Positions 6,250 to 15,019 of a stretch of DNA of 16,672 bases are shown here, piece by piece. Where the stretch lies: assembly GCA_012728535.1 (NCBI GenBank), contig JAAYEX010000019.1, forward strand, positions 1-16,672, given 5' to 3'. The DNA is from Clostridiaceae bacterium. Its GTDB lineage: Bacteria; Bacillota; Clostridia; Saccharofermentanales; DTU023. Made by a program: the position numbers and the translations under genes. Position 1 is the stretch's first letter. The number at the start of each line of letters is the position of its first letter. The notes beneath the pieces are model-generated. The model saw only the letters and a list, made by a program, of their open reading frames with translations. It did no database searches and was not told the DNA's origin.

Positions 6250-7564
6250 GCCTATGCACCTCGAAGCGCTCAATTTTGTAGTCTCTGTCCGGATCAAGTC
6301 CTGCCTTTATCAAAGCAATGGCGAGCTGATCCTCTGCAGTGACAACTCCATCCAGTCGGGGCAGTAAGAGACCGCGCCGCTGACCGGAACTGACAATGAC
6401 GCCGTATCGATCAGGATCCAGGTCAGCAACCGACGCAACTTCTTCTTTCTCTCCCAGAATATCTACGCTGTACACCAGTTGATCCAGCTCAGATAGCTGC
6501 ACGGAAGGAAAGCGGGGATCGTACTTGGCCGAGGAAACAGCATTGTGGATAATCTCCTCAGCGATATTATCCCTGGCGGCTTCAATAGTACCTATGCAGC
6601 CACGCAAGTTATTGTCCTTATATAAAGTGACAAATACGCCACTTTGTTTTTTCAGCATTTCGTCCGGCAAGTCGGCAGGAGTCGGCAAAATCTTTCCTTC
6701 ACGTATAAAGGTCTCAACACTGGCCCGGGCTAATCTGAGATAAGGATCGTCAGCATTAATGTCTTTGTCTTTCGGAGAAAAGGCAGCCACTGCGTAACCG
6801 ACACCGAAAGTACCTTCGTAGGAATATAGCTCAGAATCAAAGTCTTTGTCAGCTAAAACTCCCGCCATAATTTGAAAAGTACGCAAACCGCATTCCTGCG
6901 CTCCTTCTACCAGATTGTCATCTAGATGCAAGAGACGGTCGAGCTCTCCCGAGGCGAAAATATCAGAGAGTTCAGAATCTAATTTTGGTCCTTCTTCGCG
7001 GTAACCGTAAGGTCCGTCGGCCTTCAGGACATGAGAGAGATCACCGGAGGCAATGAAGACTGTGCGCTTATTTGAGCGAAGCACAGCTTCAGCCACAGCT
7101 CGGCCAAACTCGAAGTGCTCTTCAGGACCGAGGAAGGACATGCCCAATCGCAGGAGTTTGAAATCCTTATAGTATTGATGAATGAAAGTCAGTGGCAGCA
7201 AAGTGCCGTGATCCAATGTGCTTGCTTCAAGATGAGTAGCCTCCAGGGCTATACTTCTTTCAGAAGTGACTTCCTGCAAAAACTTCAGCAGTTCCAGGTC
7301 ATAGCTGACTTCTTCATGGATAGTGCGGATGCCGAAAGCTCTAAGGTCACCTGCTGCGTCAGGGGCATTTGCAGCATAAAAAGCTGAGCGCAGAAGCGGT
7401 GAGTGTGAACTGCAAATGATAATGCTTTCAGGCTTTAATTCTGCTATTTCCCGGGCTGCTCTGTGAAAGGCAGTGGATGTGTCTTTTATTTTTTTCTCTT
7501 CACCACGGCCTATTTCAGGCAGGATGATTGGCGGATGGGGTAAAACGTAAGCTTTTAAAATCAT
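6236..7564 (-). CDS. AmmeMemoRadiSam system fusion: MEMO/LigB-like domain plus AMMECR1 domain
   Basis: This 442-residue fusion carries two parts of the AmmeMemoRadiSam triad. Residues about 1-265 look like the MEMO/class III extradiol dioxygenase (LigB) fold: an N-terminal PHPPIILPEIG with His10, CSSHSP with His54, LDHG with His119, and ASGDLSH with Asp175 and His178. These His and Asp residues are the likely metal or substrate site. Residues about 275-440 are AMMECR1, with the signature LRGCIGT (320-326) and the typical SAKYDPRFPSV segment. Substrate and reaction are unknown. GAAGGGAG sits 7 nt before the ATG. It lies 45 nt after cysE with no terminator visible, so it is probably in the same transcript. 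Confidence 0.87.
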   Translation of the reverse strand: MILKAYVLPHPPIILPEIGRGEEKKIKDTSTAFHRAAREIAELKPESIIICSSHSPLLRSAFYAANAPDAAGDLRAFGIRTIHEEVSYDLELLKFLQEVTSERSIALEATHLEASTLDHGTLLPLTFIHQYYKDFKLLRLGMSFLGPEEHFEFGRAVAEAVLRSNKRTVFIASGDLSHVLKADGPYGYREEGPKLDSELSDIFASGELDRLLHLDDNLVEGAQECGLRTFQIMAGVLADKDFDSELYSYEGTFGVGYAVAAFSPKDKDINADDPYLRLARASVETFIREGKILPTPADLPDEMLKKQSGVFVTLYKDNNLRGCIGTIEAARDNIAEEIIHNAVSSAKYDPRFPSVQLSELDQLVYSVDILGEKEEVASVADLDPDRYGVIVSSGQRRGLLLPRLDGVVTAEDQLAIALIKAGLDPDRDYKIERFEVHRHERG

Positions 7565-7609
7565 AAGACTGCTCCCTTCTGCTTTAACTTATCATAACAT
7601 CTGCCGGTA

Positions 7610-8593
7610 TCAGTCTTCAGCGCTAAGCACACACTCGTTCTCACATTCTTCATGGCAGGCATCCCACTGAACGCTGTGATCGCAATCATCTTTCGGACAT
7701 TTCTCACTATTAGTTCTCATACTGAGTTCTGAAGCACGAACCATAACACTGGTGCAGGGTGGAATAGATTTTGTAATAAAAGCGCCGCCTCCGATTACGG
7801 AATGATCGCCGATTACAGTGTCGCCTCCAAGGATGCTGCAGTTGGCGTACAAGGTTACATAATCGCCTATGGTGGGATGCCTTTTGATGTTTACCAGCTT
7901 TCTGCCGTCGCTTAATGACCTTGCGCCCAAAGTGACCCCCTGGTATATCTTCACATGTTTGCCAACAATGGAAGTTTCACCGATCACAACACCCGTACCG
8001 TGATCGATGAAGAAGGACTCGCCTATCTTGGCGCCCGGATGGATCTCAATACCTGTGATCCTGTGTGCATATTCTGTCATCATACGGGGGATGAGGGGGA
8101 CTTCAGACTGCCACAGCTCATGGGCAATACGGTAGATGAAAATTGCCTGCAGGCTTGGATAAGAGATCAGGATTTCAGCCCTGCTCTTAGCGGCGGGATC
8201 ACCCAGAAAGATTGCTTCAATATCCAAAAGCAATTTTTTCTGCAGTTCGGGTAGTTTTTCCATGAAGCTTCTACTGATTTCATTGGCTGCATTTATAGTG
8301 GCATCTTCGCTGTAATCTGGATCGTTCTGTGATCGACAGGCCAGTACGATCTGTTCAGTCAGGGCACAATTAATCTGATTCAGGCTGGCATAAAAATTAG
8401 TGCTCAAAGGCCTGTAGTGGCTGGCCTCATTGCTGTAAAAACCCGGGAAAATCACGCTGCGAATATAGCGAAGTATTTCAATGACTACCTGGAGTTCAGG
8501 AATTCTGTGTTCGGGATGAGATAGTAATGGATTGTTTTCCTGGTTTTCTTTAAAACCTTCTTTAATTCTATCTATACTTGAGTCATCTAACAT
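7610..8593 (-). CDS. cysE: Serine O-acetyltransferase (long, EpsC/SrpH-like) with Cys-rich tail
   Basis: It acetylates L-serine with acetyl-CoA to O-acetylserine, the substrate of the neighbouring CysK. In the 327 residues, an N-terminal helical region (1-180) is followed by a left-handed beta-helix of hexapeptide repeats, with HPGAKIG (His186) and FFIDHGTGVVIGET (Asp197, His198) as the catalytic region, then GVTLGARS and HPTIGDYVTLYANCSILGG. The tail 299-321 carries five Cys plus His residues and the protein ends in Asp, without the terminal Ile that enterobacterial CysE uses to dock into CysK. The frame is open to 8806, inside cysK. I chose 8593 because GAAAGG precedes it by 9 nt; 8611 lacks a Shine-Dalgarno. 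This gene ends in TGA. Confidence 0.88.
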   Translation of the reverse strand: MLDDSSIDRIKEGFKENQENNPLLSHPEHRIPELQVVIEILRYIRSVIFPGFYSNEASHYRPLSTNFYASLNQINCALTEQIVLACRSQNDPDYSEDATINAANEISRSFMEKLPELQKKLLLDIEAIFLGDPAAKSRAEILISYPSLQAIFIYRIAHELWQSEVPLIPRMMTEYAHRITGIEIHPGAKIGESFFIDHGTGVVIGETSIVGKHVKIYQGVTLGARSLSDGRKLVNIKRHPTIGDYVTLYANCSILGGDTVIGDHSVIGGGAFITKSIPPCTSVMVRASELSMRTNSEKCPKDDCDHSVQWDACHEECENECVLSAED

Positions 8594-8621
8594 ATAAGTA
8601 ATACCTTTCATACTAGTCGAA

Positions 8622-9557
8622 CTAGTCGTAAATCCCGGTAGACAAATAACGGTCACCCGAATCAGGCATGATCGTGACAATGGTCTTACCGTAGTAAAGC
8701 GGATCGCGCAACAAGTTGAGACCGGCTGAAAGTGCAGCTCCACTGGAAATGCCGAGCAGGAGACCTTCGCTGCGTACAAATGAGCGTGTTGCTGCCGCTG
8801 CTTCATCCGTGCTGACCTTGATAACTTTATCTATCTGCTTTGTATCAAGCGTATCAGGGACAAAACCGGGCCCGATACCTTGAATTCCGTGTTTTCCGGC
8901 TGCTTCACCGGATAAAACTGCGGAAGTATCAGGTTCGACCGCAATTACCTCCAGCGATGCTTTCTGCTTGCGGACAGCGCGCGCTACACCGGTGAGGGTG
9001 CCGCCGGTACCGACACCACTGATAAGGACATCAATTTCAGGACAATCACGCAAAATTTCCAAGCCTGTAGTTTTTTCGTGGTATTGAGGATTGGCTTGAT
9101 TGACAAATTGACCTAACGTAACAGCTCCGGGAATTTCTTCCAGCAGCCTTTGGACCTCCCTGATTGCTCCTTTCATGCCGTCAGCCCCCGGAGTCAATAC
9201 CAGCTCAGCTCCGTAAGCCTTAAGCAGACTGCGCCTTTCAGTTGACATTGAATCAGGCAAAGCTAAGATCGCACGATAACCGCGGGCAGCTGCTATAGCT
9301 GCCAGTCCGATGCCGGTATTTCCGGAGGTCGGCTCAATGATGGTACCACCTTCTTTCAACATACCCTTTTCTTCCAAATCAAGGATCATCCCAAGAGCGG
9401 CTCTGTCTTTAACCGAGCCTGTGGGATTGAAATTTTCCAGTTTAACGAAGAACTTTGCCTCGGATATGCCCTGATCCTGCAGCCATCGATGTGGATAATA
9501 AAGCGGTGTATTGGCAATCAGTTCTTCTATTTTTGAAGCGAAATTCATTTTTTCCAT
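8622..9557 (-). CDS. cysK: Cysteine synthase (O-acetylserine sulfhydrylase)
   Basis: PLP enzyme that makes cysteine from O-acetylserine and sulfide. Its 311 residues are the normal length. Lys50 in NPTGSVKDRAA is the PLP lysine; EPTSGNTGIG (75-84) is the substrate loop; GVGTGGTLTG (181-190) is the phosphate-binding loop; GISSGAA and PDSGDRYLSTGIYD complete the family pattern. GGAGG lies 6 nt before the ATG at 9557. It is the first gene of the minus-strand cluster, with cysE starting 28 nt after its stop. A cystathionine beta-synthase-like role is less likely, given its length and the linked cysE. Confidence 0.94.
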   Translation of the reverse strand: MEKMNFASKIEELIANTPLYYPHRWLQDQGISEAKFFVKLENFNPTGSVKDRAALGMILDLEEKGMLKEGGTIIEPTSGNTGIGLAAIAAARGYRAILALPDSMSTERRSLLKAYGAELVLTPGADGMKGAIREVQRLLEEIPGAVTLGQFVNQANPQYHEKTTGLEILRDCPEIDVLISGVGTGGTLTGVARAVRKQKASLEVIAVEPDTSAVLSGEAAGKHGIQGIGPGFVPDTLDTKQIDKVIKVSTDEAAAATRSFVRSEGLLLGISSGAALSAGLNLLRDPLYYGKTIVTIMPDSGDRYLSTGIYD

Positions 9558-9578
9558 GATAATCCTCCACTAATCAGT

Positions 9579-9608
9579 TTGCTAAAGAAAATTGTATACG
9601 ACTATACA
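9579..9608 (+). promoter_or_regulatory. Candidate promoter of the str operon
   Basis: TTGCTA (9579-9584) and TATACA (9603-9608) are 18 nt apart. This is a moderate match only; TACAAT at 9630-9635 is another -10 candidate but has no good -35. Confidence 0.3.
9593..9608. promoter_or_regulatory. Operator-like inverted repeat between cysK and rpsL
   Basis: TGTATA-CGAC-TATACA is a perfect 6-bp inverted repeat with a 4-bp centre, 36 nt upstream of the cysK ATG. It overlaps the best -10 candidate for rpsL, so one site could affect both directions. I recognise no specific regulator motif. Confidence 0.4.
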
Positions 9609-9649
9609 CATTAAAGCTCCGTTATTTGATACAATAGTTACCTACAACT

Positions 9650-9740
9650 TTTCACGAAGGTGAAATCAGGCTAACTGCTAGACAGGGAAAAACATTCCTG
9701 ATATAGTATTTAGTCGGTGCCCTTTCGTGGGCAGTTTTTT
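9650..9740 (+). promoter_or_regulatory. Structured leader of rpsL ending in a terminator-like hairpin
   Basis: The stretch ahead of rpsL holds the hairpin TTTCAC-GAAG-GTGAAA (9650-9665), a weaker stem around CAGG (9683-9686)/CCTG (9697-9700), and TGCCC-N6-GGGCA (9718-9733) followed by GT6 (9734-9740). With no plus-strand gene upstream, the last element looks like an attenuator rather than an ordinary gene terminator. The 5-bp stem is short, so the call is tentative. Confidence 0.45.
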
Positions 9741-9768
9741 GGAAAAAATTATGGAAGGAGGTGTGTTG

Positions 9769-10194
9769 ATGCCTACATTCAACCAGTTGGTCAGAAAAGG
9801 ACGGAAATCTAAGAAGTCGAAAACAGACGTGCCGGCATTGTCGTACGGTCTGAACTCACTTAAGAAGAGAACTACAAAGTATCCGTCGCCGCATAAACGT
9901 GGCGTGTGTACTGTTGTGAGAACGACTACACCTAAGAAGCCTAACTCAGCTTTGCGTAAAGTTGCGCGTGTCCGTCTAACGAACCAGTATGAAGTCTACG
10001 CGTATATTCCGGGTGAAGGTCATAACTTGCAGGAGCATAGTGTGGTCCTGATTCGCGGTGGTCGCGTCAGGGACTTGCCTGGTGTTCGTTACCATGTCGT
10101 TCGTGGAACTCTTGACACGGCCGGTGTAACCGATCGTAAACAGAGCCGCTCGAAATATGGTACGAAGAAGCCAAAGGTCGCAAAGACCAGATAG
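9769..10194 (+). CDS. rpsL: 30S ribosomal protein S12
   Basis: Decoding-centre protein of the small subunit. With the ATG at 9769 it has 141 residues, the Gram-positive length, with the extra segment around residues 28-40 compared with E. coli. The start is fixed by the universal MPTFNQLVRKGR N-terminus and AAGGAGG 7 nt upstream; the frame extends to 9727 but those residues are not part of S12. TTTPKKPNSALRK is conserved (Lys56 = E. coli Lys43). In GGRVRDLPGVRYH, Arg101 replaces the normally Lys88 residue (E. coli numbering with Met), a position where Arg is a classical streptomycin-resistance change. It is the first gene of rpsL-rpsG-fusA-tuf. Confidence 0.97.
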   Translation: MPTFNQLVRKGRKSKKSKTDVPALSYGLNSLKKRTTKYPSPHKRGVCTVVRTTTPKKPNSALRKVARVRLTNQYEVYAYIPGEGHNLQEHSVVLIRGGRVRDLPGVRYHVVRGTLDTAGVTDRKQSRSKYGTKKPKVAKTR

Positions 10195-10259
10195 TACACC
10201 AGCGGTTGGATAAAAACATGCCATCAGTACACGCCTTTTTAGGCCTGTTCTAAAAGCAT

Positions 10260-10325
10260 GACACGTGTCCATATCGTGAGTACCTATGATTTCGGGAAGA
10301 TACCCGTATAATCATGAAAGGAGGG
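10260..10325 (+). promoter_or_regulatory. rpsL-rpsG intercistronic structure, candidate S7 binding site
   Basis: The 138-nt gap has the palindrome GACACGTGTC (10260-10269). It also has a stem-loop with lower stem ATGATT (10286-10291)/AATCAT (10310-10315) and upper stem CGGG (10293-10296)/CCCG (10303-10306), separated by an asymmetric bulge. The latter ends one base before the rpsG ribosome binding site (AAAGGAGGG). In E. coli S7 represses from this intercistronic region; an equivalent here is inferred. Confidence 0.35.
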
Positions 10326-10332
10326 AAGGAAG

Positions 10333-10803
10333 ATGCCAAGGAAAGGTCATGTACCTAAGAGAGAAGTTTTGCCCGATCCCGTATATCATGACAAGCGCGT
10401 CGCCAAGCTCGTAAACAACATAATGCTTGACGGCAAGAAGCAGTTGGCTCAGCGCATTGTCTATGATGCTTTTGACATCATCGGGGATCGTACAGGACAG
10501 AATCCACTCGAAGTCTTCGAAAAAGCATTAGAAAATATAATGCCCGTAGTTGAAGTTAAAGCTCGCCGTGTCGGCGGTTCAAACTATCAAGTACCCATAG
10601 AAGTGCGACCTGATCGTCGCCAGACATTAGCACTGCGCTGGATAGTTGATGCAGCCAGAAAGCGTAACGAACGTACCATGAAGGAACGTCTTGCCAATGA
10701 GTTGCTCGACGCTACCAATGATACCGGAGCCGCTTTCAAGCGCAAGGAAGAAATTCACCGCATCGCAGAAGCGAACCGTGCGTTTGCACACTACCGCTGG
10801 TAG
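10333..10803 (+). CDS. rpsG: 30S ribosomal protein S7
   Basis: Primary binding protein of the 16S rRNA 3' major domain and head-assembly organiser. The 156 residues are the standard length. The N-terminus MPRKGHVPKREVLPDPVYHD, the LVNNIMLDGKK segment, GGSNYQVPIEV and the C-terminal EANRAFAHYRW are all S7 hallmarks. GGAGG lies 8 nt before the ATG. It is the second gene of the str operon. Confidence 0.97.
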   Translation: MPRKGHVPKREVLPDPVYHDKRVAKLVNNIMLDGKKQLAQRIVYDAFDIIGDRTGQNPLEVFEKALENIMPVVEVKARRVGGSNYQVPIEVRPDRRQTLALRWIVDAARKRNERTMKERLANELLDATNDTGAAFKRKEEIHRIAEANRAFAHYRW

Positions 10804-10865
10804 TTGTGTTGTAAATATTTATTTGCGCACAGAACAAATGCGGACATATAAGGAGTTGACGAGTC

Positions 10866-12938
<2,073 letters not shown>

Positions 12939-12961
12939 AGGGCTTAATTGCTCACTATAAT

Positions 12962-12989
12962 TTGATAAAAAGAAAGTTTTGTGTAAAAT
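12962..12989 (+). promoter_or_regulatory. Probable internal promoter for tuf
   Basis: TTGATA (12962-12967) and TAAAAT (12984-12989) are 16 nt apart in the 118-nt fusA-tuf gap, with no terminator before it. tuf could therefore be made both from the str operon and from its own promoter. Confidence 0.5.
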
Positions 12990-13056
12990 GAGGATATGTG
13001 TCGTTTTTTAAATCAGCGATACGTTCCAAGCATAAGTTACTCAGGAGGAAATCTGA

Positions 13057-14259
13057 ATGGGAAAAGAAAGATTTGAAAGAACTAAACCCCACGTCAACGT
13101 AGGCACAATTGGCCACGTTGACCACGGTAAAACAACATTGACCGCAGCTATCACAAAAGTACTGGCTGCTGAAGGCATGGCGAACTTTACTGATTATGCC
13201 AATATCGATAAGGCTCCCGAAGAGCGCGCTCGTGGTATCACAATCAGCGCATCTCACGTTGAGTATGAGACAGAGAACCGCCACTACGCTCACGTAGACT
13301 GCCCGGGTCACGCTGACTATATCAAGAACATGATTACAGGTGCAGCCCAGATGGACGGTGCAATCGTCGTAGTTTCTGCCGCTGACGGCCCTATGCCTCA
13401 GACCCGTGAGCATATCCTGCTCGCCCGTCAGGTTGGCGTTCCCGCCATTGTTGTTTTCATGAACAAGACCGACCAGGTCGATGATGAAGAGCTCTTGGAA
13501 CTCGTTGAAATGGAAATCCGTGAACTTCTGGATGAGTACGATTTCCCTGGAGATGATACGCCTATTATTCGCGGCTCAGCTCTTGCGGCACTCGAGTCTG
13601 AAAGCACAGATAAGAACGCTCCGGAATATCAGCCTATCCTTGAGCTGATGCAGGCAGTTGATGAGTTTATTCCTACACCTGCCCGTCCTACCGACCAGCC
13701 TTTCCTGCTCCCGGTTGAGGACGTATTCACCATTACCGGACGTGGTACAGTAGTAACCGGTCGTATCGATCGTGGTACAGTGCATCTGAACGATAAGGTT
13801 CAAATTGTCGGCTTGCAGGACGAGGCTGATAACACTGTAGTAACCGGCATTGAAATGTTCCGTAAATACATGGATCTGGCAGAAGCCGGTGACAACGTAG
13901 GTCTGCTCCTGCGTGGTGTTGAGCGTGATGACGTTCAGCGCGGTCAGGTTATTGCAAAACCTGGTTCCATCAATCCTCATACCAAGTTTAAGGGTCAGGT
14001 CTATGTTCTGACCAAGGAAGAAGGCGGCAGACATAAGCCTTTCTTTGATGGATATCGCCCTCAGTTCTACTTCCGTACAACAGACGTAACCGGCGTCATC
14101 ACCTTGCCTGCTGACAAGGAAATGACCATGCCTGGTGACCACGTTGAGATCTCCGTTGAGCTGATCACCCCGATAGCAATCGAACCCGGTCTGAAGTTCG
14201 CTATCCGTGAAGGTGGCCGTACAGTCGGATCAGGAACAGTTATCGCACTTGCTGAGTAG
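13057..14259 (+). CDS. tuf: Elongation factor Tu
   Basis: GTPase that carries aminoacyl-tRNA to the ribosome. The 400 residues cover all three domains. GHVDHGKT is G1, RGITIS precedes the switch I Thr, DCPGH is G3, NKTD is G4 and GSAL is G5. TGRGTVVTGRIDRG marks domain II, and PQFYFRTTDVTG and FAIREGGRTVGSG mark domain III. The kirromycin-site residues matching E. coli Gln124 (RQVGVP) and Ala375 (FAIREGG) are unchanged. AGGAGG lies 8 nt before the ATG. It is the last gene of the str operon, followed by a strong terminator. Confidence 0.98.
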   Translation: MGKERFERTKPHVNVGTIGHVDHGKTTLTAAITKVLAAEGMANFTDYANIDKAPEERARGITISASHVEYETENRHYAHVDCPGHADYIKNMITGAAQMDGAIVVVSAADGPMPQTREHILLARQVGVPAIVVFMNKTDQVDDEELLELVEMEIRELLDEYDFPGDDTPIIRGSALAALESESTDKNAPEYQPILELMQAVDEFIPTPARPTDQPFLLPVEDVFTITGRGTVVTGRIDRGTVHLNDKVQIVGLQDEADNTVVTGIEMFRKYMDLAEAGDNVGLLLRGVERDDVQRGQVIAKPGSINPHTKFKGQVYVLTKEEGGRHKPFFDGYRPQFYFRTTDVTGVITLPADKEMTMPGDHVEISVELITPIAIEPGLKFAIREGGRTVGSGTVIALAE

Positions 14260-14293
14260 TTTTACCGGCAAATCTAACTGAATAGTTGATGCT

Positions 14294-14335
14294 ACTGTCC
14301 CGTGAGCGTTTTGTTCACGGGACAGTTTTATTTTT
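14294..14335 (+). terminator. Strong rho-independent terminator after tuf
   Basis: A perfect 12-bp stem ACTGTCCCGTGA (14294-14305)/TCACGGGACAGT (14315-14326) with a 9-nt loop is followed by TTTATTTTT. It ends the str operon. Confidence 0.93.
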
Positions 14336-14363
14336 GGACGGCATGACTCCTGTTTCGATGATA
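14335..14363 (+). promoter_or_regulatory. Weak promoter candidate for lon
   Basis: TTGGAC, 17 nt, then GATGAT is the best spaced pair before lon, but each box matches the consensus only partly. I saw no CIRCE or CtsR-type heat-shock operator by eye. Confidence 0.25.
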
Positions 14364-14395
14364 GAATGACTAGGCAATATTAGAAAGGGAAGCAG

Positions 14396-15004
14396 ATGAC
14401 TACAGAGGATAAAAAAATAGAAGAAAAAGACAAAGCCGAGGGGCTGGTGACAGAAACATCTTCTTCGACCGCTACTTCAGACAAATCAGGCCATCCGGTC
14501 CGGTCCGGGATGGAGAATTTGCCACTTCTGCCTTTGCGGGGGGTAGTAATATACCCTAACGTTTTGCTCTCCTTCGATGTAGGACGGGAACGTTCAATTC
14601 TGGCCCTGCAGAAAGCTATGGAAAACAACAACGAGCTGATTTTGGCAGGGCAGAAAAACGTCGAAGATTTACATCCGGAACCTGAGGACATATATGATGT
14701 CGGAACGCGTGCTTTGGTACGCCAAATACTTGAACTTCCCGACGAAAGTTTTAAGGTACTTGTTTATGGTCTCGAGCGTGTCAAAATCGAAGATTATACA
14801 CAGGTGAAATCATTTTATGAAGTTGATTTTACAGCTCTTCCGGATGAGGATGCCGAAGATACACCAAACCTGACTGCAGCAGGCAGGGTCATGGGATCCC
14901 ACTTTCAAACTTATGCCAGTCTGACAGACCACGTAGCTCCCGATGCAGTTACGCTTATTTTGAACGAATCGGATATTGGCAAGGCTGCAGATTTGGTGGC
15001 GTGA
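14396..15004 (+). CDS. lon: Lon protease N-terminal domain, ended by an in-frame TGA
   Basis: This 202-codon frame is the Lon substrate-binding N-domain (LPLLPLRGVVIYPNVLLSFDVGR onward) up to ADLVA, where other Lons continue with Ala/Ser, His/Gln and Leu. A TGA (15002-15004) stands in that place, and the same frame stays open to the window end as unmistakable Lon. It starts with an unusual polar extension of about 38 residues rich in Lys, Glu, Ser and Thr. AAAGGGAAG precedes the ATG. Either this is a nonsense mutation or sequencing error in one lon gene, or the N-domain is made as a separate polypeptide. I think one lon gene is represented. Confidence 0.75.
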   Translation: MTTEDKKIEEKDKAEGLVTETSSSTATSDKSGHPVRSGMENLPLLPLRGVVIYPNVLLSFDVGRERSILALQKAMENNNELILAGQKNVEDLHPEPEDIYDVGTRALVRQILELPDESFKVLVYGLERVKIEDYTQVKSFYEVDFTALPDEDAEDTPNLTAAGRVMGSHFQTYASLTDHVAPDAVTLILNESDIGKAADLVA

Positions 15005-15019
15005 CAGCTGCGGATTAAT

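Noticed and set aside
6250..6297. Upstream ATG at 6297 as the start of the radical SAM gene
   Set aside because: It would overlap the MEMO/AMMECR1 gene by 62 nt and has a poor ribosome binding site; the ATG at 6249 has GAGGTG and a 14-nt overlap.
8594..8806. N-terminal extension of cysE to 8806
   Set aside because: The extra residues come from the cysK coding region in another frame and resemble no acetyltransferase sequence.
9727..9768. S12 start at 9727
   Set aside because: It begins inside the terminator-like hairpin and adds 14 residues not found in S12; the ATG at 9769 has an ideal Shine-Dalgarno.
15002..15004. Genome-wide reassignment of UGA to a sense codon
   Set aside because: Only one in-frame TGA is seen in about 14 kb of genes, cysE ends naturally in TGA, and the family context is not one of the known recoded lineages. 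Left as a low-probability option.
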